This document shows, one piece after another, positions 28,401-34,800 of a stretch of 64,000 nucleotides of DNA. Position numbers and translations under genes: made by a program. The notes under the pieces are model-generated. The model was not told the origin of the DNA. It did not search any database and was given only the letters and a program-made list of their open reading frames with translations. Source of the stretch: a virus. The stretch lies in the IMG/VR virus record IMGVR_UViG_3300036939_000082, positions 124,001 to 188,000 of that record; one strand, 5' to 3'. Numbering within the stretch: the stretch's first letter is position 1; the number at the start of each line of letters is the position of its first letter.

Positions 28401-29325
28401 GAATGTTGGTATTTGCGCTAGCAGCCGAAAGCGCCATAACATCGGTAATGTGTCCTAAATCGCTAACTCCCATCCGCATCCCGCTGAGCACGTTGGAGGC
28501 AATATCGGCCGATTCAGCCAATCCCAGTTGTCCGGCCGAAGCTAAATCCAAAGTTGCCGGAACCCCCGCAAAAATCTGTTGAGCGTTAAAGCCCGCCGCC
28601 GCCAAATATTTTTCGGCATCCGCAGCCTCTCCTGCGGTAAATCGAGTTGTCGCCCCCAATAACTTGGCTTTTTCCCGCAACCGATCTAAATCCTTGCCAG
28701 TAGCTCGCGAGATAGCTGCCACCGCACTCATCTTGTCGTCAAAATCAGCAAAAACTTGAATGGCTTCTTTTCCGGCTTGCTTCAGAGGATTGAGCGCTAT
28801 ATTCCCAACTTGATTGAGCGCTCCAAACTCGCCCTTCCTTTGGGAGAAAAACGCAGCTTTGCGTTCGGCATCGTGCAGGGCAAGCTTGTCCTTGATGACG
28901 CGCTGCTGCCGTTTGAGGACTTCGGTAAATTCCCGCTCCGCTGCCGTTTCGCCCTGAACTTGCTTTCTTAATTCTTTCAGGTTTTTAACGTAAGCGTTGA
29001 CAGCGGTTGTGGCTTTCTTGAACTGGCGATCGTCTAGCACGTCTCCAAAATCAATATTTGCCGCAGTAGCTTTCAATGCCCTAAACTCAGCTTTTAGAGG
29101 CTGCAAGCTCTTTGCCATGCTTCCGGAAGCAGTGTCGAGCGAGCGGGCTGCAGATTTAAATTGACCTGCCAGCCCGCTGCTGTCTACGGATTTGGAAGCG
29201 TCGGCAACCGCTTTTTCCATGCTGCGCAAGTGTTTGACGACAGATTTCATGGAAGAAAAACTGCCGTCTGCAACTAAGAAATTAAACTGACCAACCAGTC
29301 CGTAACGATCTAGACTCTCTTCCAA
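10444..29325 (-). CDS. Giant phage tail tape-measure protein
   Basis: About 6293 residues without a stop. The start chosen is TTG at 29325: its upstream sequence aligns with the hairpin leader and ATG of the S74 fibre gene, and the frame upstream is the hairpin itself. Residues about 30-125 coiled coil; about 130-500 TP901-1-type tape-measure core (DFDDKMSAVAAISRAT, GATTRFTAGEAADAEKYLAA, NIQQLGVAMSYAAP). The rest alternates hydrophobic Ala/Gly/Ile/Val helices with linkers. Two motif families recur: SPGPTYWIR (near 908, 4250, 5461) and NH(N/S)PTxKIPxAW (near 3433, 3723, 5058). Residues about 1950-3090 are hydrophilic without membrane segments. The C-terminus has the usual ATGGLISG…GEFVVNAAAT near 6165. 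It sets tail length and probably enters the envelope during DNA delivery. Confidence 0.95.
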   Translation of the reverse strand: MEESLDRYGLVGQFNFLVADGSFSSMKSVVKHLRSMEKAVADASKSVDSSGLAGQFKSAARSLDTASGSMAKSLQPLKAEFRALKATAANIDFGDVLDDRQFKKATTAVNAYVKNLKELRKQVQGETAAEREFTEVLKRQQRVIKDKLALHDAERKAAFFSQRKGEFGALNQVGNIALNPLKQAGKEAIQVFADFDDKMSAVAAISRATGKDLDRLREKAKLLGATTRFTAGEAADAEKYLAAAGFNAQQIFAGVPATLDLASAGQLGLAESADIASNVLSGMRMGVSDLGHITDVMALSAASANTNIQQLGVAMSYAAPNAALFGAGIEETSALIGVMSNAGIQADKAGTAARGAFLKLAAPTLRGRMALNEYGISLTDTSGKMRNIVDVMQDIGTNLQLDPASLDSIIQAGDDVEKLGQIAQSKQITALKDIFGTTGISGASAAIGQMQEFTRLSLAGRGSSFAVEDYEKLFKSQGIDKLATDKDVFTSLLREAGNYQNALQQLDAATIALVKSNEYLGNLSSAQLSQLSGYFQIPEGENLFDAILTTAPDANAAVSKLTSAMGELGIEFKGKSGAAKTMAQVMENNLAGSFRSLSSAFEAVQVNLIEPIAPIVRAIADASTKLLLAVANLPSPVRGLIAGVGVLAAGFAAVSVAVGTVGVVLFGFSQAAATATAAGIALQASVIPLTGFFPAAMGAFEGTASNPFKTASFAAEAFSDTIASTSRDVNFGLSGIARNIAVVSRSLASMSVSFALSPLGIAIASFLALNAILEQINPEINLLGTIFSAVSSVAGFAVGIIQGFTEALLAALDIPTSVAGSVLTAPFAAVSSAIEYATAAFEAWRKSGRAIGGDIFKFVAQPFQLAGKAIENSWNYTLNYIKNLLTPFADFVAQIGKLLQGGLAEASPGPTYMIREKWDYTIAFLEKLFIRIRNAAGLVNRAFLGIGDITESSRMEAQQQLLGGAINLVANSVRKLSVIGEAVTKIRDFERGIIDGVKENFDFLSFTLLTLSSLPLTLLAQLEEGAALIVPELAFIIGEGIPRAFLYAMPGLIAIATSTGLIRGIERGFMGAIDAMPEFLEKTSDKIFNSLSVGMKQKLNEGLSEGLTTFTKSMPAMFPGGMAIDVDIDKTYLAIKDFIRGPLVGLIAYLHRVGDLSKEIGKEIYAGIEPILSFNPFTSFPLFSALPPLIPLVTAILPMEKALVSLAKSPSVQGIMGFLTGTVLPAALRTISAISSLVIFTFNAIVTLPVLAVLQEIISKLTPITDILRAISLNAQSVAAAVGRTMLLAIDRAVIGIAGLILEIPYIGKHLSAAFLVATKALGGFFQLIVASAPRYLNLLLRFFPTKQLVALFSSYRKIFTDLMSGAVYAFREGLSPVSNILMKALNPAAAFKFLAFYIRTKGLAGIIKKGGFGGLSQIFNLANYINPVDIALGLNRSLNEVARLVSGSAVPLDFISRKQAEIFQVLATPAARRLAEREKRLVSLVEILESASGPMKVFIKLVQGLMMVSPIVQIVSRLGLTMLFWYNILKPVNQEMLDAIANTRLLGVSLMPVAKVLEVMRFVVVDLGEVLFRFLKAIPGMAATVMDVFDKLGTGIGVTVHEIVGVSSILANVFKFSVINPLAGVLLAAVAVADGVLIAILATFKLIRLKTQQYGDAIAALLRGNFVPLVKQIFSDLFGVINFGFQQTAMRAVGAIAYLGKTVGAIVGASAAEIVRLIRDPIGEITRLTELFAKNLVAATAGVMVYVRQLQLDKLVRFAADFWPEILAVASVLGRIYGLLSPIQFAIVGLIELGGFLSYEYATGFQTLDKIITALQHPIDALNVAMQGIAGFLGLYVSPDLTGFIGNLAEQFVKFLPVIGSGVFAIALLLTRNIGGAFQMISSNVLLFVGRILQVSEAIAGVGDRVKQVASSANVQVGLSEVANKVRRRSTVAGIANPLAYSQDFQTQQQATMLGDQRVGKSKAALRYQKELAKAQRQEQALSERALISEVKRGTDFGKGLADAERRYYLKDKNGITEGVSGAAVEKRRNRFGIEQYQVTDIGRQLLKMSGRGGENVKAGRGLQFENIRREAAKRSGLDAEFSRFGNAPSNEELVKLAGGKNVAIDLLNNFQKAMANLHVEDIKAEYLYVSKTKLPQVSKDKPDSERAFDIQLSRFKDKGDKSIDTAASSEKIRGALKSAESTYASKLNAFRDSMMAVLSNIRSSDRPGKPGTNMFGEDEIKAYAAQIKTAKTIGETLHRGEYEKVVKDVINKINQRQADFIAVTIPSFKEFESANKQAAKELQEASGRSRQVVTGFGNVAVEGVRNLGTAMQQSSNLLEGQVTSTRNTLARTFFGWTGIPKILESMRFDKTIAIQARIVQARTEKLIQSEASAALLLKRARERGLDALVKNNPIHGNLDGLLRKLREPEHKQLHQFFNQFIETGKFQREATGQEITKLTGMLEASFGEKRSEFKGVDGLKTFLDRLKSAPDLNKEDIQKLRRFLTHGTGDRGKQLKETDFDTLQKQLTNAGIGGKDELNDLRNSLRRDDSLAAVFDQYLLTGKFVLKASQEQQEQIASLIGLSSARELKNIDKVKLKNPLEQLKVNVQVFLENLDAGFERFNRSTIDKIDSLESKLIKIPFMSVEMAENIVRPLRNFYSGIYKSALSAKDSSIKLAGDLYKAAEVSIKGSKFVQRIEKLNKDFRTAQRNSLEHMMTEGREKAPKTHYQFMGQMFAELTKTDIKDRKTQDTILQSILKDQKDSNGNNISIKDRLNKLGMSNKIEDITKALGKALDVNEARAREIIENPNYTAKSVAPYQVFFAKAFPELIKNFTGGVTALAAKTGAGGLVKKIVADISPVLGKPVLIGISSIIDRARIAMSVGTNRIAREVEGLIGTNPFSNFLNNFSRFLARSGDSMSKFFVDRASGFDAERAKSWTVKIVDKAGELFKAVAGVLGQAGNQARSQQGGILGAIGNLFSGIKNFFSNVFGNKDIANLQKHKAAAERLAQSQGDSRLGLAAKRRAATLGDRIEYTKQFNSPASKAKAALFGLAELLKTASQKVGQGADALNARSRQAAIPQSETTIREASRGGRRHYRSLERRGLIDSADVSIDSGMAEYGNNILPLTEKISASILKGASSAARGISTYFQGAATRTETAWQEATNRITGNNWWTMVKRAAWAGVKIVSSLNHRASDVTSAAWKNTEHSTTANMNQMAQAAAGTGAEIARDMQRATQVTQQSIARIPQAAEQATTKSVGFFHKLVGAVGGVGKAGMAVGGAVTAAGFAAQTAFFSLQNMGFIDEETAQSLYKVTELFTLIGAVGGLAAPVLAALGASFGAIVSVSGATIAGLTGIGGAIAGAVGAAALPLAPLIAGVAAIGLAAGGLYLAFKNNFLGIGSLARSAGDMLSQALSAPIAFVTAAWQRFIDAFGGKLMAIVQPALNVAQGLINALNHNPTEKIPTAWEGAVASITGSIQGMVAPAKGVGEEMSESLQADDAKQRRKTEFINSIALGATGEKQKLSWQDNLQIGFGKVVAALTSVLSPLDSVGKKLDTQAQLLHAQIRQQQTAQAQTLWRFATNKERNKNLATRIEAMLQRRFSREAPPQLSHSARSMGGFVQRGSPTVTAPAMLGTLQQSGAGKSISKFGNLLKPIFGLGMLGELGTLILGIGGITTALSVLTLAFTTDFADIRTKTVKLTTAISNLFSGSVQAIQKAWTGFVHWFLDMPLVDTALEIALGLIDALNHNPTEKIPTAWEGAVERISGAMNWLLTPAKEVAGILTGIFSPVGNFFSGKAKQANLVVSQGKEAVVNTKNSLTNTYVGMEGFFTQGSRAIESELYLHRGLFVSIVSTLDRIAFYTKSLLALLDKPQEETRSLATAQAPDLGKSSVSAQRKYQIGLGLKGEGWEKRTEQSRQKDISNDLDQQKRGWNPLEGIPLLDKVHIPDFIEIRNVFDKESAFRTQVQTQMQKEELKIADTILQGLNSKSLSSQAEYAGLATKITVQKKGLGGLLGQTEDVYKINQAGQKYIEEQLAASAKNQEGMFSNARLSATAASVGAKIPDRALLDKALVGQDSLNDAIKLAPGQPGKSQQIVQLEAINSVLGEILMAINTLHPPMQLPVKQAIADRSRENLLPLEVAETSSAQKFLSFLIQGIKENAPKIANSIQGTVKSGIDKTKDFISSRKQDFIEKKTYLAAKAGAGIFSGAAPKTANTVGVGVTGAIGLGDLGAASTNAAWVNTASAITANINSLVQPAEDSGYELQKAVSEGSPGPTYWIRHYWEKTVGAIGGWMGDIQANAKETGSILRGNLTNSASEILLSPPTNDLKSQAIRAASFFALAVGDRYQYLADRGVGSASILFAPGMEYVTSSLSQLGNDLVDFVGRSAKALLTLNFVELGDAARDFFGNFKYGVGGVLSGFNSMSLSAIAFGLFSLSGISPLLLVLGGVAFTAAVIAANFLGIRTILTGLIKIGIGAGKILAGALWGLVEAAGAFKTIALGILPALKGDFTLIQEGFRGLGFAFENFGRSADDGLKVIARGSFQVLRGIGEAIEQVFRPLGFTLKRATESINNFFLAFKSGEQAGEMVASILINAVKSVTDAVAFAIDSVKHHFPAIKQLFAEQVDLAVQSIKNGIFQVQESIKNFTFKDAITGISQLFGSIDGSSESIPDRLKRLVPGITEALTAPLKYVGDFWRGFFNTILVALPPDIAAAVQKGFGGAISAVESKFRQIMKMLNVEEYFDRAIVKVQSSWQQLGDWLRQSDLFRVAGDRLREAFKPENISQAFLSTVNILEAAWSKFVGWMSGTNLFSWLFDRLLKVGLEFTLFSGLLREKWSEVQKSLATGQIFQGFFDRLKDLSGRLSAWAIEVGLKFEIPAIQNLFVKIALLGERLSNTVAFIQEKWNKLSVWLSETPMIPGALDFLTLIGTKFGETISWIKSEWPNFITFLSSADLFTGISAKMKNFGESIPSLFEKVKEQIAKIIPSINGAIASVQAQWQRLTEFLNRKDLFLTVLTGLQDFSSRVPQLFEQALQEVPIAFGKAADWIKRKWEKFAAEFQTILTPIADFAKWLGQTLIGLLNHSPTVKIPEAWKEAVTKITNSLLQLIAPATWVATQIIAKFNLLDVIKNGFKSLNGFISNFATSLFSEVQQPLTDLIGIVISASKSAIDFGQTLFDIARAVNSGAIASDEMTSKLTGVSSAVRHLGEFLGWILKNLGQFSQGLTSAGRDTDRAASAGKDFGQVVGKILAGIVNFSTTVLPPLFKVLWVFTQIGIELSAFALKFVWAFRFVLDWPARVMTAVLGLYKSVLRFVALLSSFSRKSKEAFAGVQEGFASFKAQLAGVALTASEIAGSFLGFAKDIGTFGLKMAGVVAEILVGLKDVGVALFKLGLDVSLPFDIFSVFKGIPDIIASIGVLGSNATELKGRLMSELGELGAAIAQFLEQPLKTVGAIWEKTGGKIVGAIAGIGRKAKQTGQQLQGDLSEASPGPTYWIRKNWVNTTETIQSRLSDLALSAKIEGNAIYRFLDRSLTALSPSKIAEAGEALGGLKFDAKLAMSSVSRNPVESQTNLHRITARQVRLNDLYKQGAIDSKVYTQGLKNLESAHRRVTLAVEQDTAARKQVGESVRSLSLSIGSVLSNIAPQLATPIFMMNDLVTSFLDIRTAMPGMRAFYATNAASSVAADSAIAASALTKAGIVGGANGAIAASYGFVAGAAKLAYKSMIVPLLPFLPLILGISSALFLLYRSYKDNIGGIQEVVENAKNSLGNFSSWILESISSVASAIVGTVAGIIGSLIQAGKFAFTVFGVLVESLLRIGAALAVFSSLTQIGGLFVSAGAFVAGLSLALIEFSTIATGVAGIFSGVLVPVILSGLSAILASATAAISPFLPFIPLLLGIVAVGWVLGKVFSFIGSIVAGVFGGIWDSIAQVTGTLFQEIDSVWSALVELGNTIVEPFAQIFGTIASIFSGVDGNISGLASSIINVLLIPVKTLTFSLIKIIKTISFVLIGVIKTLGFVFNAVSKIVRAVATVGAAIAGTVVTLTLAANFGAVLAGITGAVGAIGSAVSGVGSALATIGGVFAAAVVPAVTGGIGAVIAGISAAVVAAAPFLAIISGVVAVGWVLKETFVVVGSAITRVFQGIWNLIQWVVTNSMGVLANIPFVGGLFAPSLRSQPLPSHPLQVQPVQRYATGGLISGMGTSTGDRVPILASPGEFVVNAAATRSNLPLLESINQGDRVEVSSLRALPVPATPIPLPPAASSQTTEFNVQFVFGDIVVQGANPSFAAEELLGEIMKHLESPQAQRVIRTQLRDIVEKAKQ

Positions 29326-29328
29326 GAT

Positions 29329-29378
29329 TGCCCCCAAACAACAAAAGCCGCCCCATTGGGTGGGGCGGCCGACGTAGC
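29329..29378 (-). promoter_or_regulatory. Hairpin leader, copy B, before the tape-measure gene
   Basis: On the minus strand GCTACGTC, then stem GCCGCCCC/GGGGCGGC (7-nt loop), then TTTTGTTGTTTGGGGG and the TTG start. It matches copy A at 1889-1937 in order, spacing and flanks. Confidence 0.6.
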
Positions 29379-29413
29379 GTGATATATTAATTTCATTGAA
29401 TTGTACCAAAAAT

Positions 29414-30259
29414 ATGGATTTAAGAGAATCGGTAGCAAAAGCCCAATTACAGCTACTCGGAATTCAATCGACGATCGAAGCTGAAGGTTGGGACAAAGAT
29501 CCGGATTGGGTAACGCGAGGTAAAGACGGTAAATTTGGGGCAAAAGATAGTTCCGATGGGGAAGGGTCAAACAAAAATCTACAAAATTTAAAAATAGAAG
29601 ATTTGCAAGCAAGTTATGAGTTATTAACTAAACAGGCAAAAGAAGTGTACGCCAACACAATAAATTCTGAAAGCTCAAAAAAAGTACACAATAAAATTTC
29701 TACTGCAATTGCTAAATTCTTTGATACCAATACTGGTAAAATTTATAAACAAGCAGTAGAAGAGTGCAAAAAAGTAGAACCAAAAAAATATATAGATGTC
29801 GTAAACCAAAAAATAAAACAACATCCCTTAGAAGCGGAGATTGGAGCGGTAATACTTGGAACATTAACCGGACTGTGTTTGGCGGGGACAGCAATATTTG
29901 CCTCGGAAGCACTTGTAGCGGCTGCTGCTTTCAGTATTAACGCAGCAGCAAAACAAGAAACTAAATTGAGCGCGATAGCAGCGGGACAAGCAGTTAGAAA
30001 TAAAGTTGATAACACAATTAAGGCTGGTGTTGCCGGAGTTTTAGTCAACAAGTCACGTCAGAAGTTGGAAGACAAAGCAACAGAGGGATTCAAAAGAAGA
30101 GAACAAACAAACAAGATAGTTGACGAATTAAAATTAAAGTCGGTCTTAGAAAAAAAACAGGCAGAGAAGTTTGCTGAGTTAATATATGACGCTTATGCAG
30201 ATCCTTCGGAAAGAATAAATAACGAGCTACAGTTATTAGACAAGCTATTAAAAAAATAA
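29414..30259 (+). CDS. Predicted membrane-interacting protein of unknown function
   Basis: 281 residues from the ATG at 29414 (a TTG 18 bases earlier is in frame). Residues 25-50 carry DPDWVTRGKDGKFG. Residues 60-140 are Lys-rich helices. Residues about 142-190 contain hydrophobic Ala/Gly segments (IGAVILGTLTGLCLAGTAIF), likely one hairpin or two membrane helices. The C-terminal 90 residues are a charged coiled coil. It resembles a pore-forming or holin/injection protein in layout only; no family recognised. Divergent from the tape-measure gene, with a terminator at 30279. Confidence 0.6.
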   Translation: MDLRESVAKAQLQLLGIQSTIEAEGWDKDPDWVTRGKDGKFGAKDSSDGEGSNKNLQNLKIEDLQASYELLTKQAKEVYANTINSESSKKVHNKISTAIAKFFDTNTGKIYKQAVEECKKVEPKKYIDVVNQKIKQHPLEAEIGAVILGTLTGLCLAGTAIFASEALVAAAAFSINAAAKQETKLSAIAAGQAVRNKVDNTIKAGVAGVLVNKSRQKLEDKATEGFKRREQTNKIVDELKLKSVLEKKQAEKFAELIYDAYADPSERINNELQLLDKLLKK

Positions 30260-30278
30260 AGACAACCATTATTTACGA

Positions 30279-30317
30279 AAATAGGGGCGCATTCAAATAC
30301 TGAATGCGCCCCTATTT
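30279..30317. terminator. 17-bp stem bidirectional terminator
   Basis: AAATAGGGGCGCATTCA and its complement, loop AATAC, then T run. It ends the plus gene at 30259; the minus gene stop at 30318 abuts it. Confidence 0.85.
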
Positions 30318-31727
30318 TTAGCTTCGGAACGTTACTTGGAGTTCCCCGGTTAAGAAATTAAAGCGTATTGCCTCAATCCTTGCGATCGTGCGAACGATCG
30401 CGCTAGTTATTCTTTTGATATCCTCTTTTGAAAAGGGACATCCTTTCTTTTCTGCCTCAAGCACAGCTTGTGCTTGTTTTACAAGAGTTTCTTCTATTGT
30501 CTGTTTAGCGTTTTCTAACTCTGAACCAGGTGGAATACGAGAGAGTGATTCCTTAACTGCTTCATTTGCAGATTCCAACTGAGCGATCGCATCCTGCCTA
30601 GAGGTTGGTTCGTTCGACTTTGGAATGTCCAGTTTTTCAACAGCTTCGACCGTCATAGTAACTGGTAAACCGTCCACTTCAACAGTGGTGGTTTCAGATG
30701 CCAGAACTACTGGACTTGGCGACACAATTTCTTGTGCCGTAAGTGATTTTGCTGCATCAACTATCGTTGGCAGCAAGCAACGCACTGCCGCTGCTGAGAC
30801 GGCTATGTATTGTAGCCCCACAGGGAGGGCTAGCGTTATCAATTTAGCGGTTCCGATCAGCCTGATAGCTGATTCGACCGCCTCGGCAGCTATCTGAAAC
30901 GATGTACGCGGCGGCACATCGCAGGAAATATCTACTTTAACAGTCAGTGACTGTCCGTTGGGGCTTTTGAGTTGCACCCCTTTGGTTTTGCTGATATTTA
31001 TTTTAAGCGTACCTCCTTTTACAAGGAGGGGACTTAGATCCTTGCGGGCGATCGCAATTTCGATCGCCCCTTCAGGAATTAATCCGGGAAAAAATGCTAA
31101 TTCGTTGCGGTCGATCGCCCATACAGATGCGCGATCGCTCGACTGAACCAGAATTTTTTCTTGCCCTATTTCGACAGAAACAGTTTCTGCCTCAAAGAGG
31201 GCTTCTTTGGGAATAGTGAAAGATATAGATTCCCCATCCTTGAGCGGGTCGTCTATTATAAGGGTTTGCATTGCAATCACTCCGTCCGGCGCGATCGCCG
31301 ATAATGAAAGAACATTTCCAGCAATCTGGATGTGTACCTTGTCAGCGATAGCGCCAAACTTATTAATTGATTTCCACGTCTTCGTGGATAGTTCAACGCG
31401 GGCGATCGGATCGCCTACATTGATACTTGGAATTTCTATTCGATCGGAAACGCAGAAGACTCCTATATCGGTGATTGAAAGTATGTTTTCTTCTCGATCA
31501 AAAGCGAATCTCAATTCTTGTTTTGGATCGAGAATATCGCAATCTTCCTTGTCTGCTTGAGCTTTCCAAGACTCGTCGCCCCCTTCTACTGCAATCTTTA
31601 TTATCGTAGTTACAGAATTAACTTGAGAAAAGATTTTAGCTTTTCCAAATCCGTCGTAGCTAATAACGCTAGAGTTGTCAGCAGAAAGCAGGGTTGAGAA
31701 TTGTTCGATCAACATAGTGAATACCAT
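30318..31727 (-). CDS. Unassigned 469-aa protein with clamp-like middle region
   Basis: 469 residues from the ATG at 31727 (a second in-frame ATG lies 12 bases on). Residues 1-250 are beta-rich with an alternation resembling DNA sliding clamps: KVHIQIAGNVLSLSAIAPDG, then SFTIPKEAL…VSVEIGQEKILVQSSDR and FPGLIPEGAIEIAIARKDL, reminiscent of beta-clamp domain 2. This is a weak visual likeness, not a family call. Residues about 270-335 contain hydrophobic helices. Residues 340-469 are acidic helical/coiled coil (AIAQLESANEAVKESLSRI). It is transcribed divergently from the methylase-helicase gene. Confidence 0.6.
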   Translation of the reverse strand: MVFTMLIEQFSTLLSADNSSVISYDGFGKAKIFSQVNSVTTIIKIAVEGGDESWKAQADKEDCDILDPKQELRFAFDREENILSITDIGVFCVSDRIEIPSINVGDPIARVELSTKTWKSINKFGAIADKVHIQIAGNVLSLSAIAPDGVIAMQTLIIDDPLKDGESISFTIPKEALFEAETVSVEIGQEKILVQSSDRASVWAIDRNELAFFPGLIPEGAIEIAIARKDLSPLLVKGGTLKINISKTKGVQLKSPNGQSLTVKVDISCDVPPRTSFQIAAEAVESAIRLIGTAKLITLALPVGLQYIAVSAAAVRCLLPTIVDAAKSLTAQEIVSPSPVVLASETTTVEVDGLPVTMTVEAVEKLDIPKSNEPTSRQDAIAQLESANEAVKESLSRIPPGSELENAKQTIEETLVKQAQAVLEAEKKGCPFSKEDIKRITSAIVRTIARIEAIRFNFLTGELQVTFRS

Positions 31728-31813
31728 TTTTTTGTTTTTACTCTCGTATTATAGCATATATTATCTATACAAAGTATAATAAAGAAGTAAGCATTCAAAG
31801 CAATTAAAAAACA
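31728..31813. promoter_or_regulatory. Divergent promoter region
   Basis: A TATAAT faces each way (minus strand about 31752-31747, plus strand about 31774-31779) within a region having TATTATA at one end and TATAATA at the other. Shared control of the 469-aa gene and the methylase-helicase is likely. The plus leader ends AAAAAACAATG. Confidence 0.5.
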
Positions 31814-34800
31814 ATGAATAACGAAGCAATTGGACGTGCAAACCTCAAAGCAGTGCAAGTCCTAAAATCTCTGTGCGGAAAACTTCCTTCGCAAGAAGAA
31901 AGACAAATCCTTGCAAGATTTACGGGTTGGGCCGCGATCGCCGATGTTTTCGATACATCCAAAAATGGGTGGCGAAAAGAAGTCCGCGACGAACTCCAAA
32001 CATTGTTGACAGATAAAGAATACGCGGAGGCAGTCGCTTCCACGTTTAACGCCCACTACACATCCTTCCCCGTAGTAAAAGCCATGTGGGACGGATTAGT
32101 TGCGCTCGGATTGAAAGGCAAAATTAACGCCCTTGAGCCGGGGTGCGGTATCGGGCGATTTATTGAATGCGCTCCGCCCGACTTAGATATAGATTGGGTA
32201 GGAATAGAGCGGGACATCATTCCCGCAGCGATCGCCCGAGCAATTCACCCGCAGGCAAAAATCATAAATCAAAAGTTTCAAGATTTTAACTGCGAGGGTT
32301 TGTTCGATCTGGCGATCGGCAACATCCCGTTTGGGGATATTAAAATCGGGAGTCTAAATATTCACAACTTCTTTATCAAGAAGTCAATAGATTTAGTCCG
32401 CCCCGACGGGTTTGTAGTCCTGATCAGCACATCAGGTACTCTAGATGCTCGCGGTAATACTTTCCGCGAACTCCTCAGCAATTCAGTCAGTTTAGTAGGC
32501 GCAATCCGCCTGCCAAACACTGCCTTTTTGGAAGAGAACACGGAAATAACCACCGACATTTTGGTTTTCAAGAAAGAATCTTGTGAAAACAAAAGTTGGA
32601 CGGCATCACCAGAAATTCAGTCGATCGCTTACGGCAAAGGATTTAAAGAAGCGTTTGCACACCTCTTGCCCGAGCGCCTAAAGCCTGAAGACTGGATAAA
32701 AAAAGCTTATGACAACATGAGCGGAATCGGATCGAAACTAGGACATTTAAAACATCTACATCTAAACGGGTACTATCTGTTTAACCCATCAATGATGCTC
32801 GGCGAACTAGCTGAGTGTGAATTGTACGGAGGACGCATAGCACTCAAAGGTGACGGTCGCGACTTGTCACAAGAAATAGTCCGCTGTTTCAAAGAGTTTA
32901 AATCGGGTTACGAACCAGCCAAAACTCAAACAATTGAAATGGCAGACCCGGAAGTCACTTGCATCCCCCACAATCACTTTTTCTGGAAAAATCAGAAACT
33001 ATGGCAAAAAGGGAAATTTAAGGCTTTTGAAGTAGTCAAAGAAGTTGAAAAAATTGACTCGATGCTCAAGCTATGGGGAGATTTGGAAAAACTTTTGAAG
33101 GCTCAACAAGGTCAAGACGAAGATCGATTGATTGAATGTCGTAACGATCTCAATGATTCCTACGAGCGTTGGATCGAAAAATACGGCTATCTCAATAGCC
33201 CCGCGAATATCAAAGTTTGCTGCACCGACCCGCGCTATTACCTGTTAATGGCGCTGGAGGTTCCAGCGAAAATGTGTGGCTACAGCTTCAAAGAGTTGCT
33301 AAAAAGCACGCAGCATTTTAGCAAAGCCGACATCTTTACCAAAAGAACAGCTTCACCTAAAATCACTCCTGAATCCGCAGATTCAATCGAAGACGCGATC
33401 GTTCTGTCCCTAAATCAATTTGGGAAGATCGATACCGACTTTTTAATTAAACTGCGCGGCGAAGGAGTAATCGACGAACTTGAAAAAAGTTCGTCAGCTT
33501 TCTTCGACACCAGTACCTCAACTTGGGTATCTGCTGAGCAATATCTCAGCGGCAACGTTCGAGAAAAACTGGCAATCGCCCAACTTGCTAGCAACAGCAA
33601 AAATATAGAAGCACTGGAGTTAATTCAGCCTCTATATTTCTTGCCAAAAGCCAGCACCGAAACCAGGGCGGAAGTTGCAATCCGCCTTGGAGCGTCCAAG
33701 TGCGAAGCCGATATTTCGATTTACTACCAAGTTCTGTTCGGCTCCACCTGGATTCCAGCCCATTACTACGGGCAATTCGCATCCGATTTGATGGATGCAC
33801 CCGTAGAAATCGCATACATCCCGCACCCGATCGACTGCTATAGGGTCACACCCTATTACACGATCGCCCGAAGTGCCGCAAACAAGCAGCGCTGGGGAAC
33901 GCCAAAAGCCGATTTCCTATCGCTGTTAGAAATGGGATTAACTCAGAAAGACCCCATTATTAAAGACATTGTTGACAAAAAAGCAGTTGTCAACGTACAA
34001 GAAACGGAAAATGCTAGGGCCAAGCTGCAAGAAATCAAACAAAAGTTTGCAGAGTGGCTTTACCTCGATGTTGATCGCGCCGAACATATTACGCAGCTCT
34101 ACAACGAACAGTTTAACTGTTTTGTAGACCGCAAATACCGAGGCGAAGTATTGACATTAGCCGATGCTAATCCAGATTTTATCTGGCGATCTCACCAAAA
34201 AAACGCCATTTGGCGAACGCTCCAAGAAGACGCTGTTCTGTACAGCCATTCTGTGGGAGCAGGCAAAACCGCCGCAATGGTCGCCAGTGCTATGGAATTG
34301 CGCCGACTGGGACTCGCCAACAAACCGATGATCGTAGTGCTTAATTCTACGATTTCAGGAATAGAAGCAGAGTTTCGACGACTGTATCCATTTGCTAAAC
34401 TCAAAGTTTCGACCCAGGAATCGCTGTCACCGGACAACCGCAAACGGTTTTGTACGGAGATAGCGATGGGAGACTGGGATTGCGTTATTATCACGCATAC
34501 CCAGTTCAAGACAGGTATATCTTTGTCGCCAGAATCAACTCTTGTTTTTCTAGAGGAAGAGCTAAAAATAGCCGATCGAGTTTTACTAGAAGCTATAGAA
34601 AATGGCGACAAAAAATCGATCAAACAAATTGCAAAAGCAAAAGAAAGAATCGAATCAAAAATTGCAGCATCCATCGAAGCTGCCAACCAACAAAAAGACG
34701 GGGTAATCTACCTCGAAGAAACCGGGGTTGACGCTTTCTTTATAGATGAAGCTCACGCCTTCAAAAACTTGCCTTATCACACGAGGCAAACAAACGTAGC

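Noticed and set aside
10444-29325. Polyketide/non-ribosomal synthase or giant adhesin
   Set aside because: No enzymatic or carrier motifs and no secretion or repeat-adhesin signals; the N- and C-terminal tape-measure hallmarks are clear.
1-29325. R-type tailocin rather than phage
   Set aside because: No sheath gene is visible in the window and the very long tape measure fits a long non-contractile tail; cannot be fully excluded without the flanking sequence.
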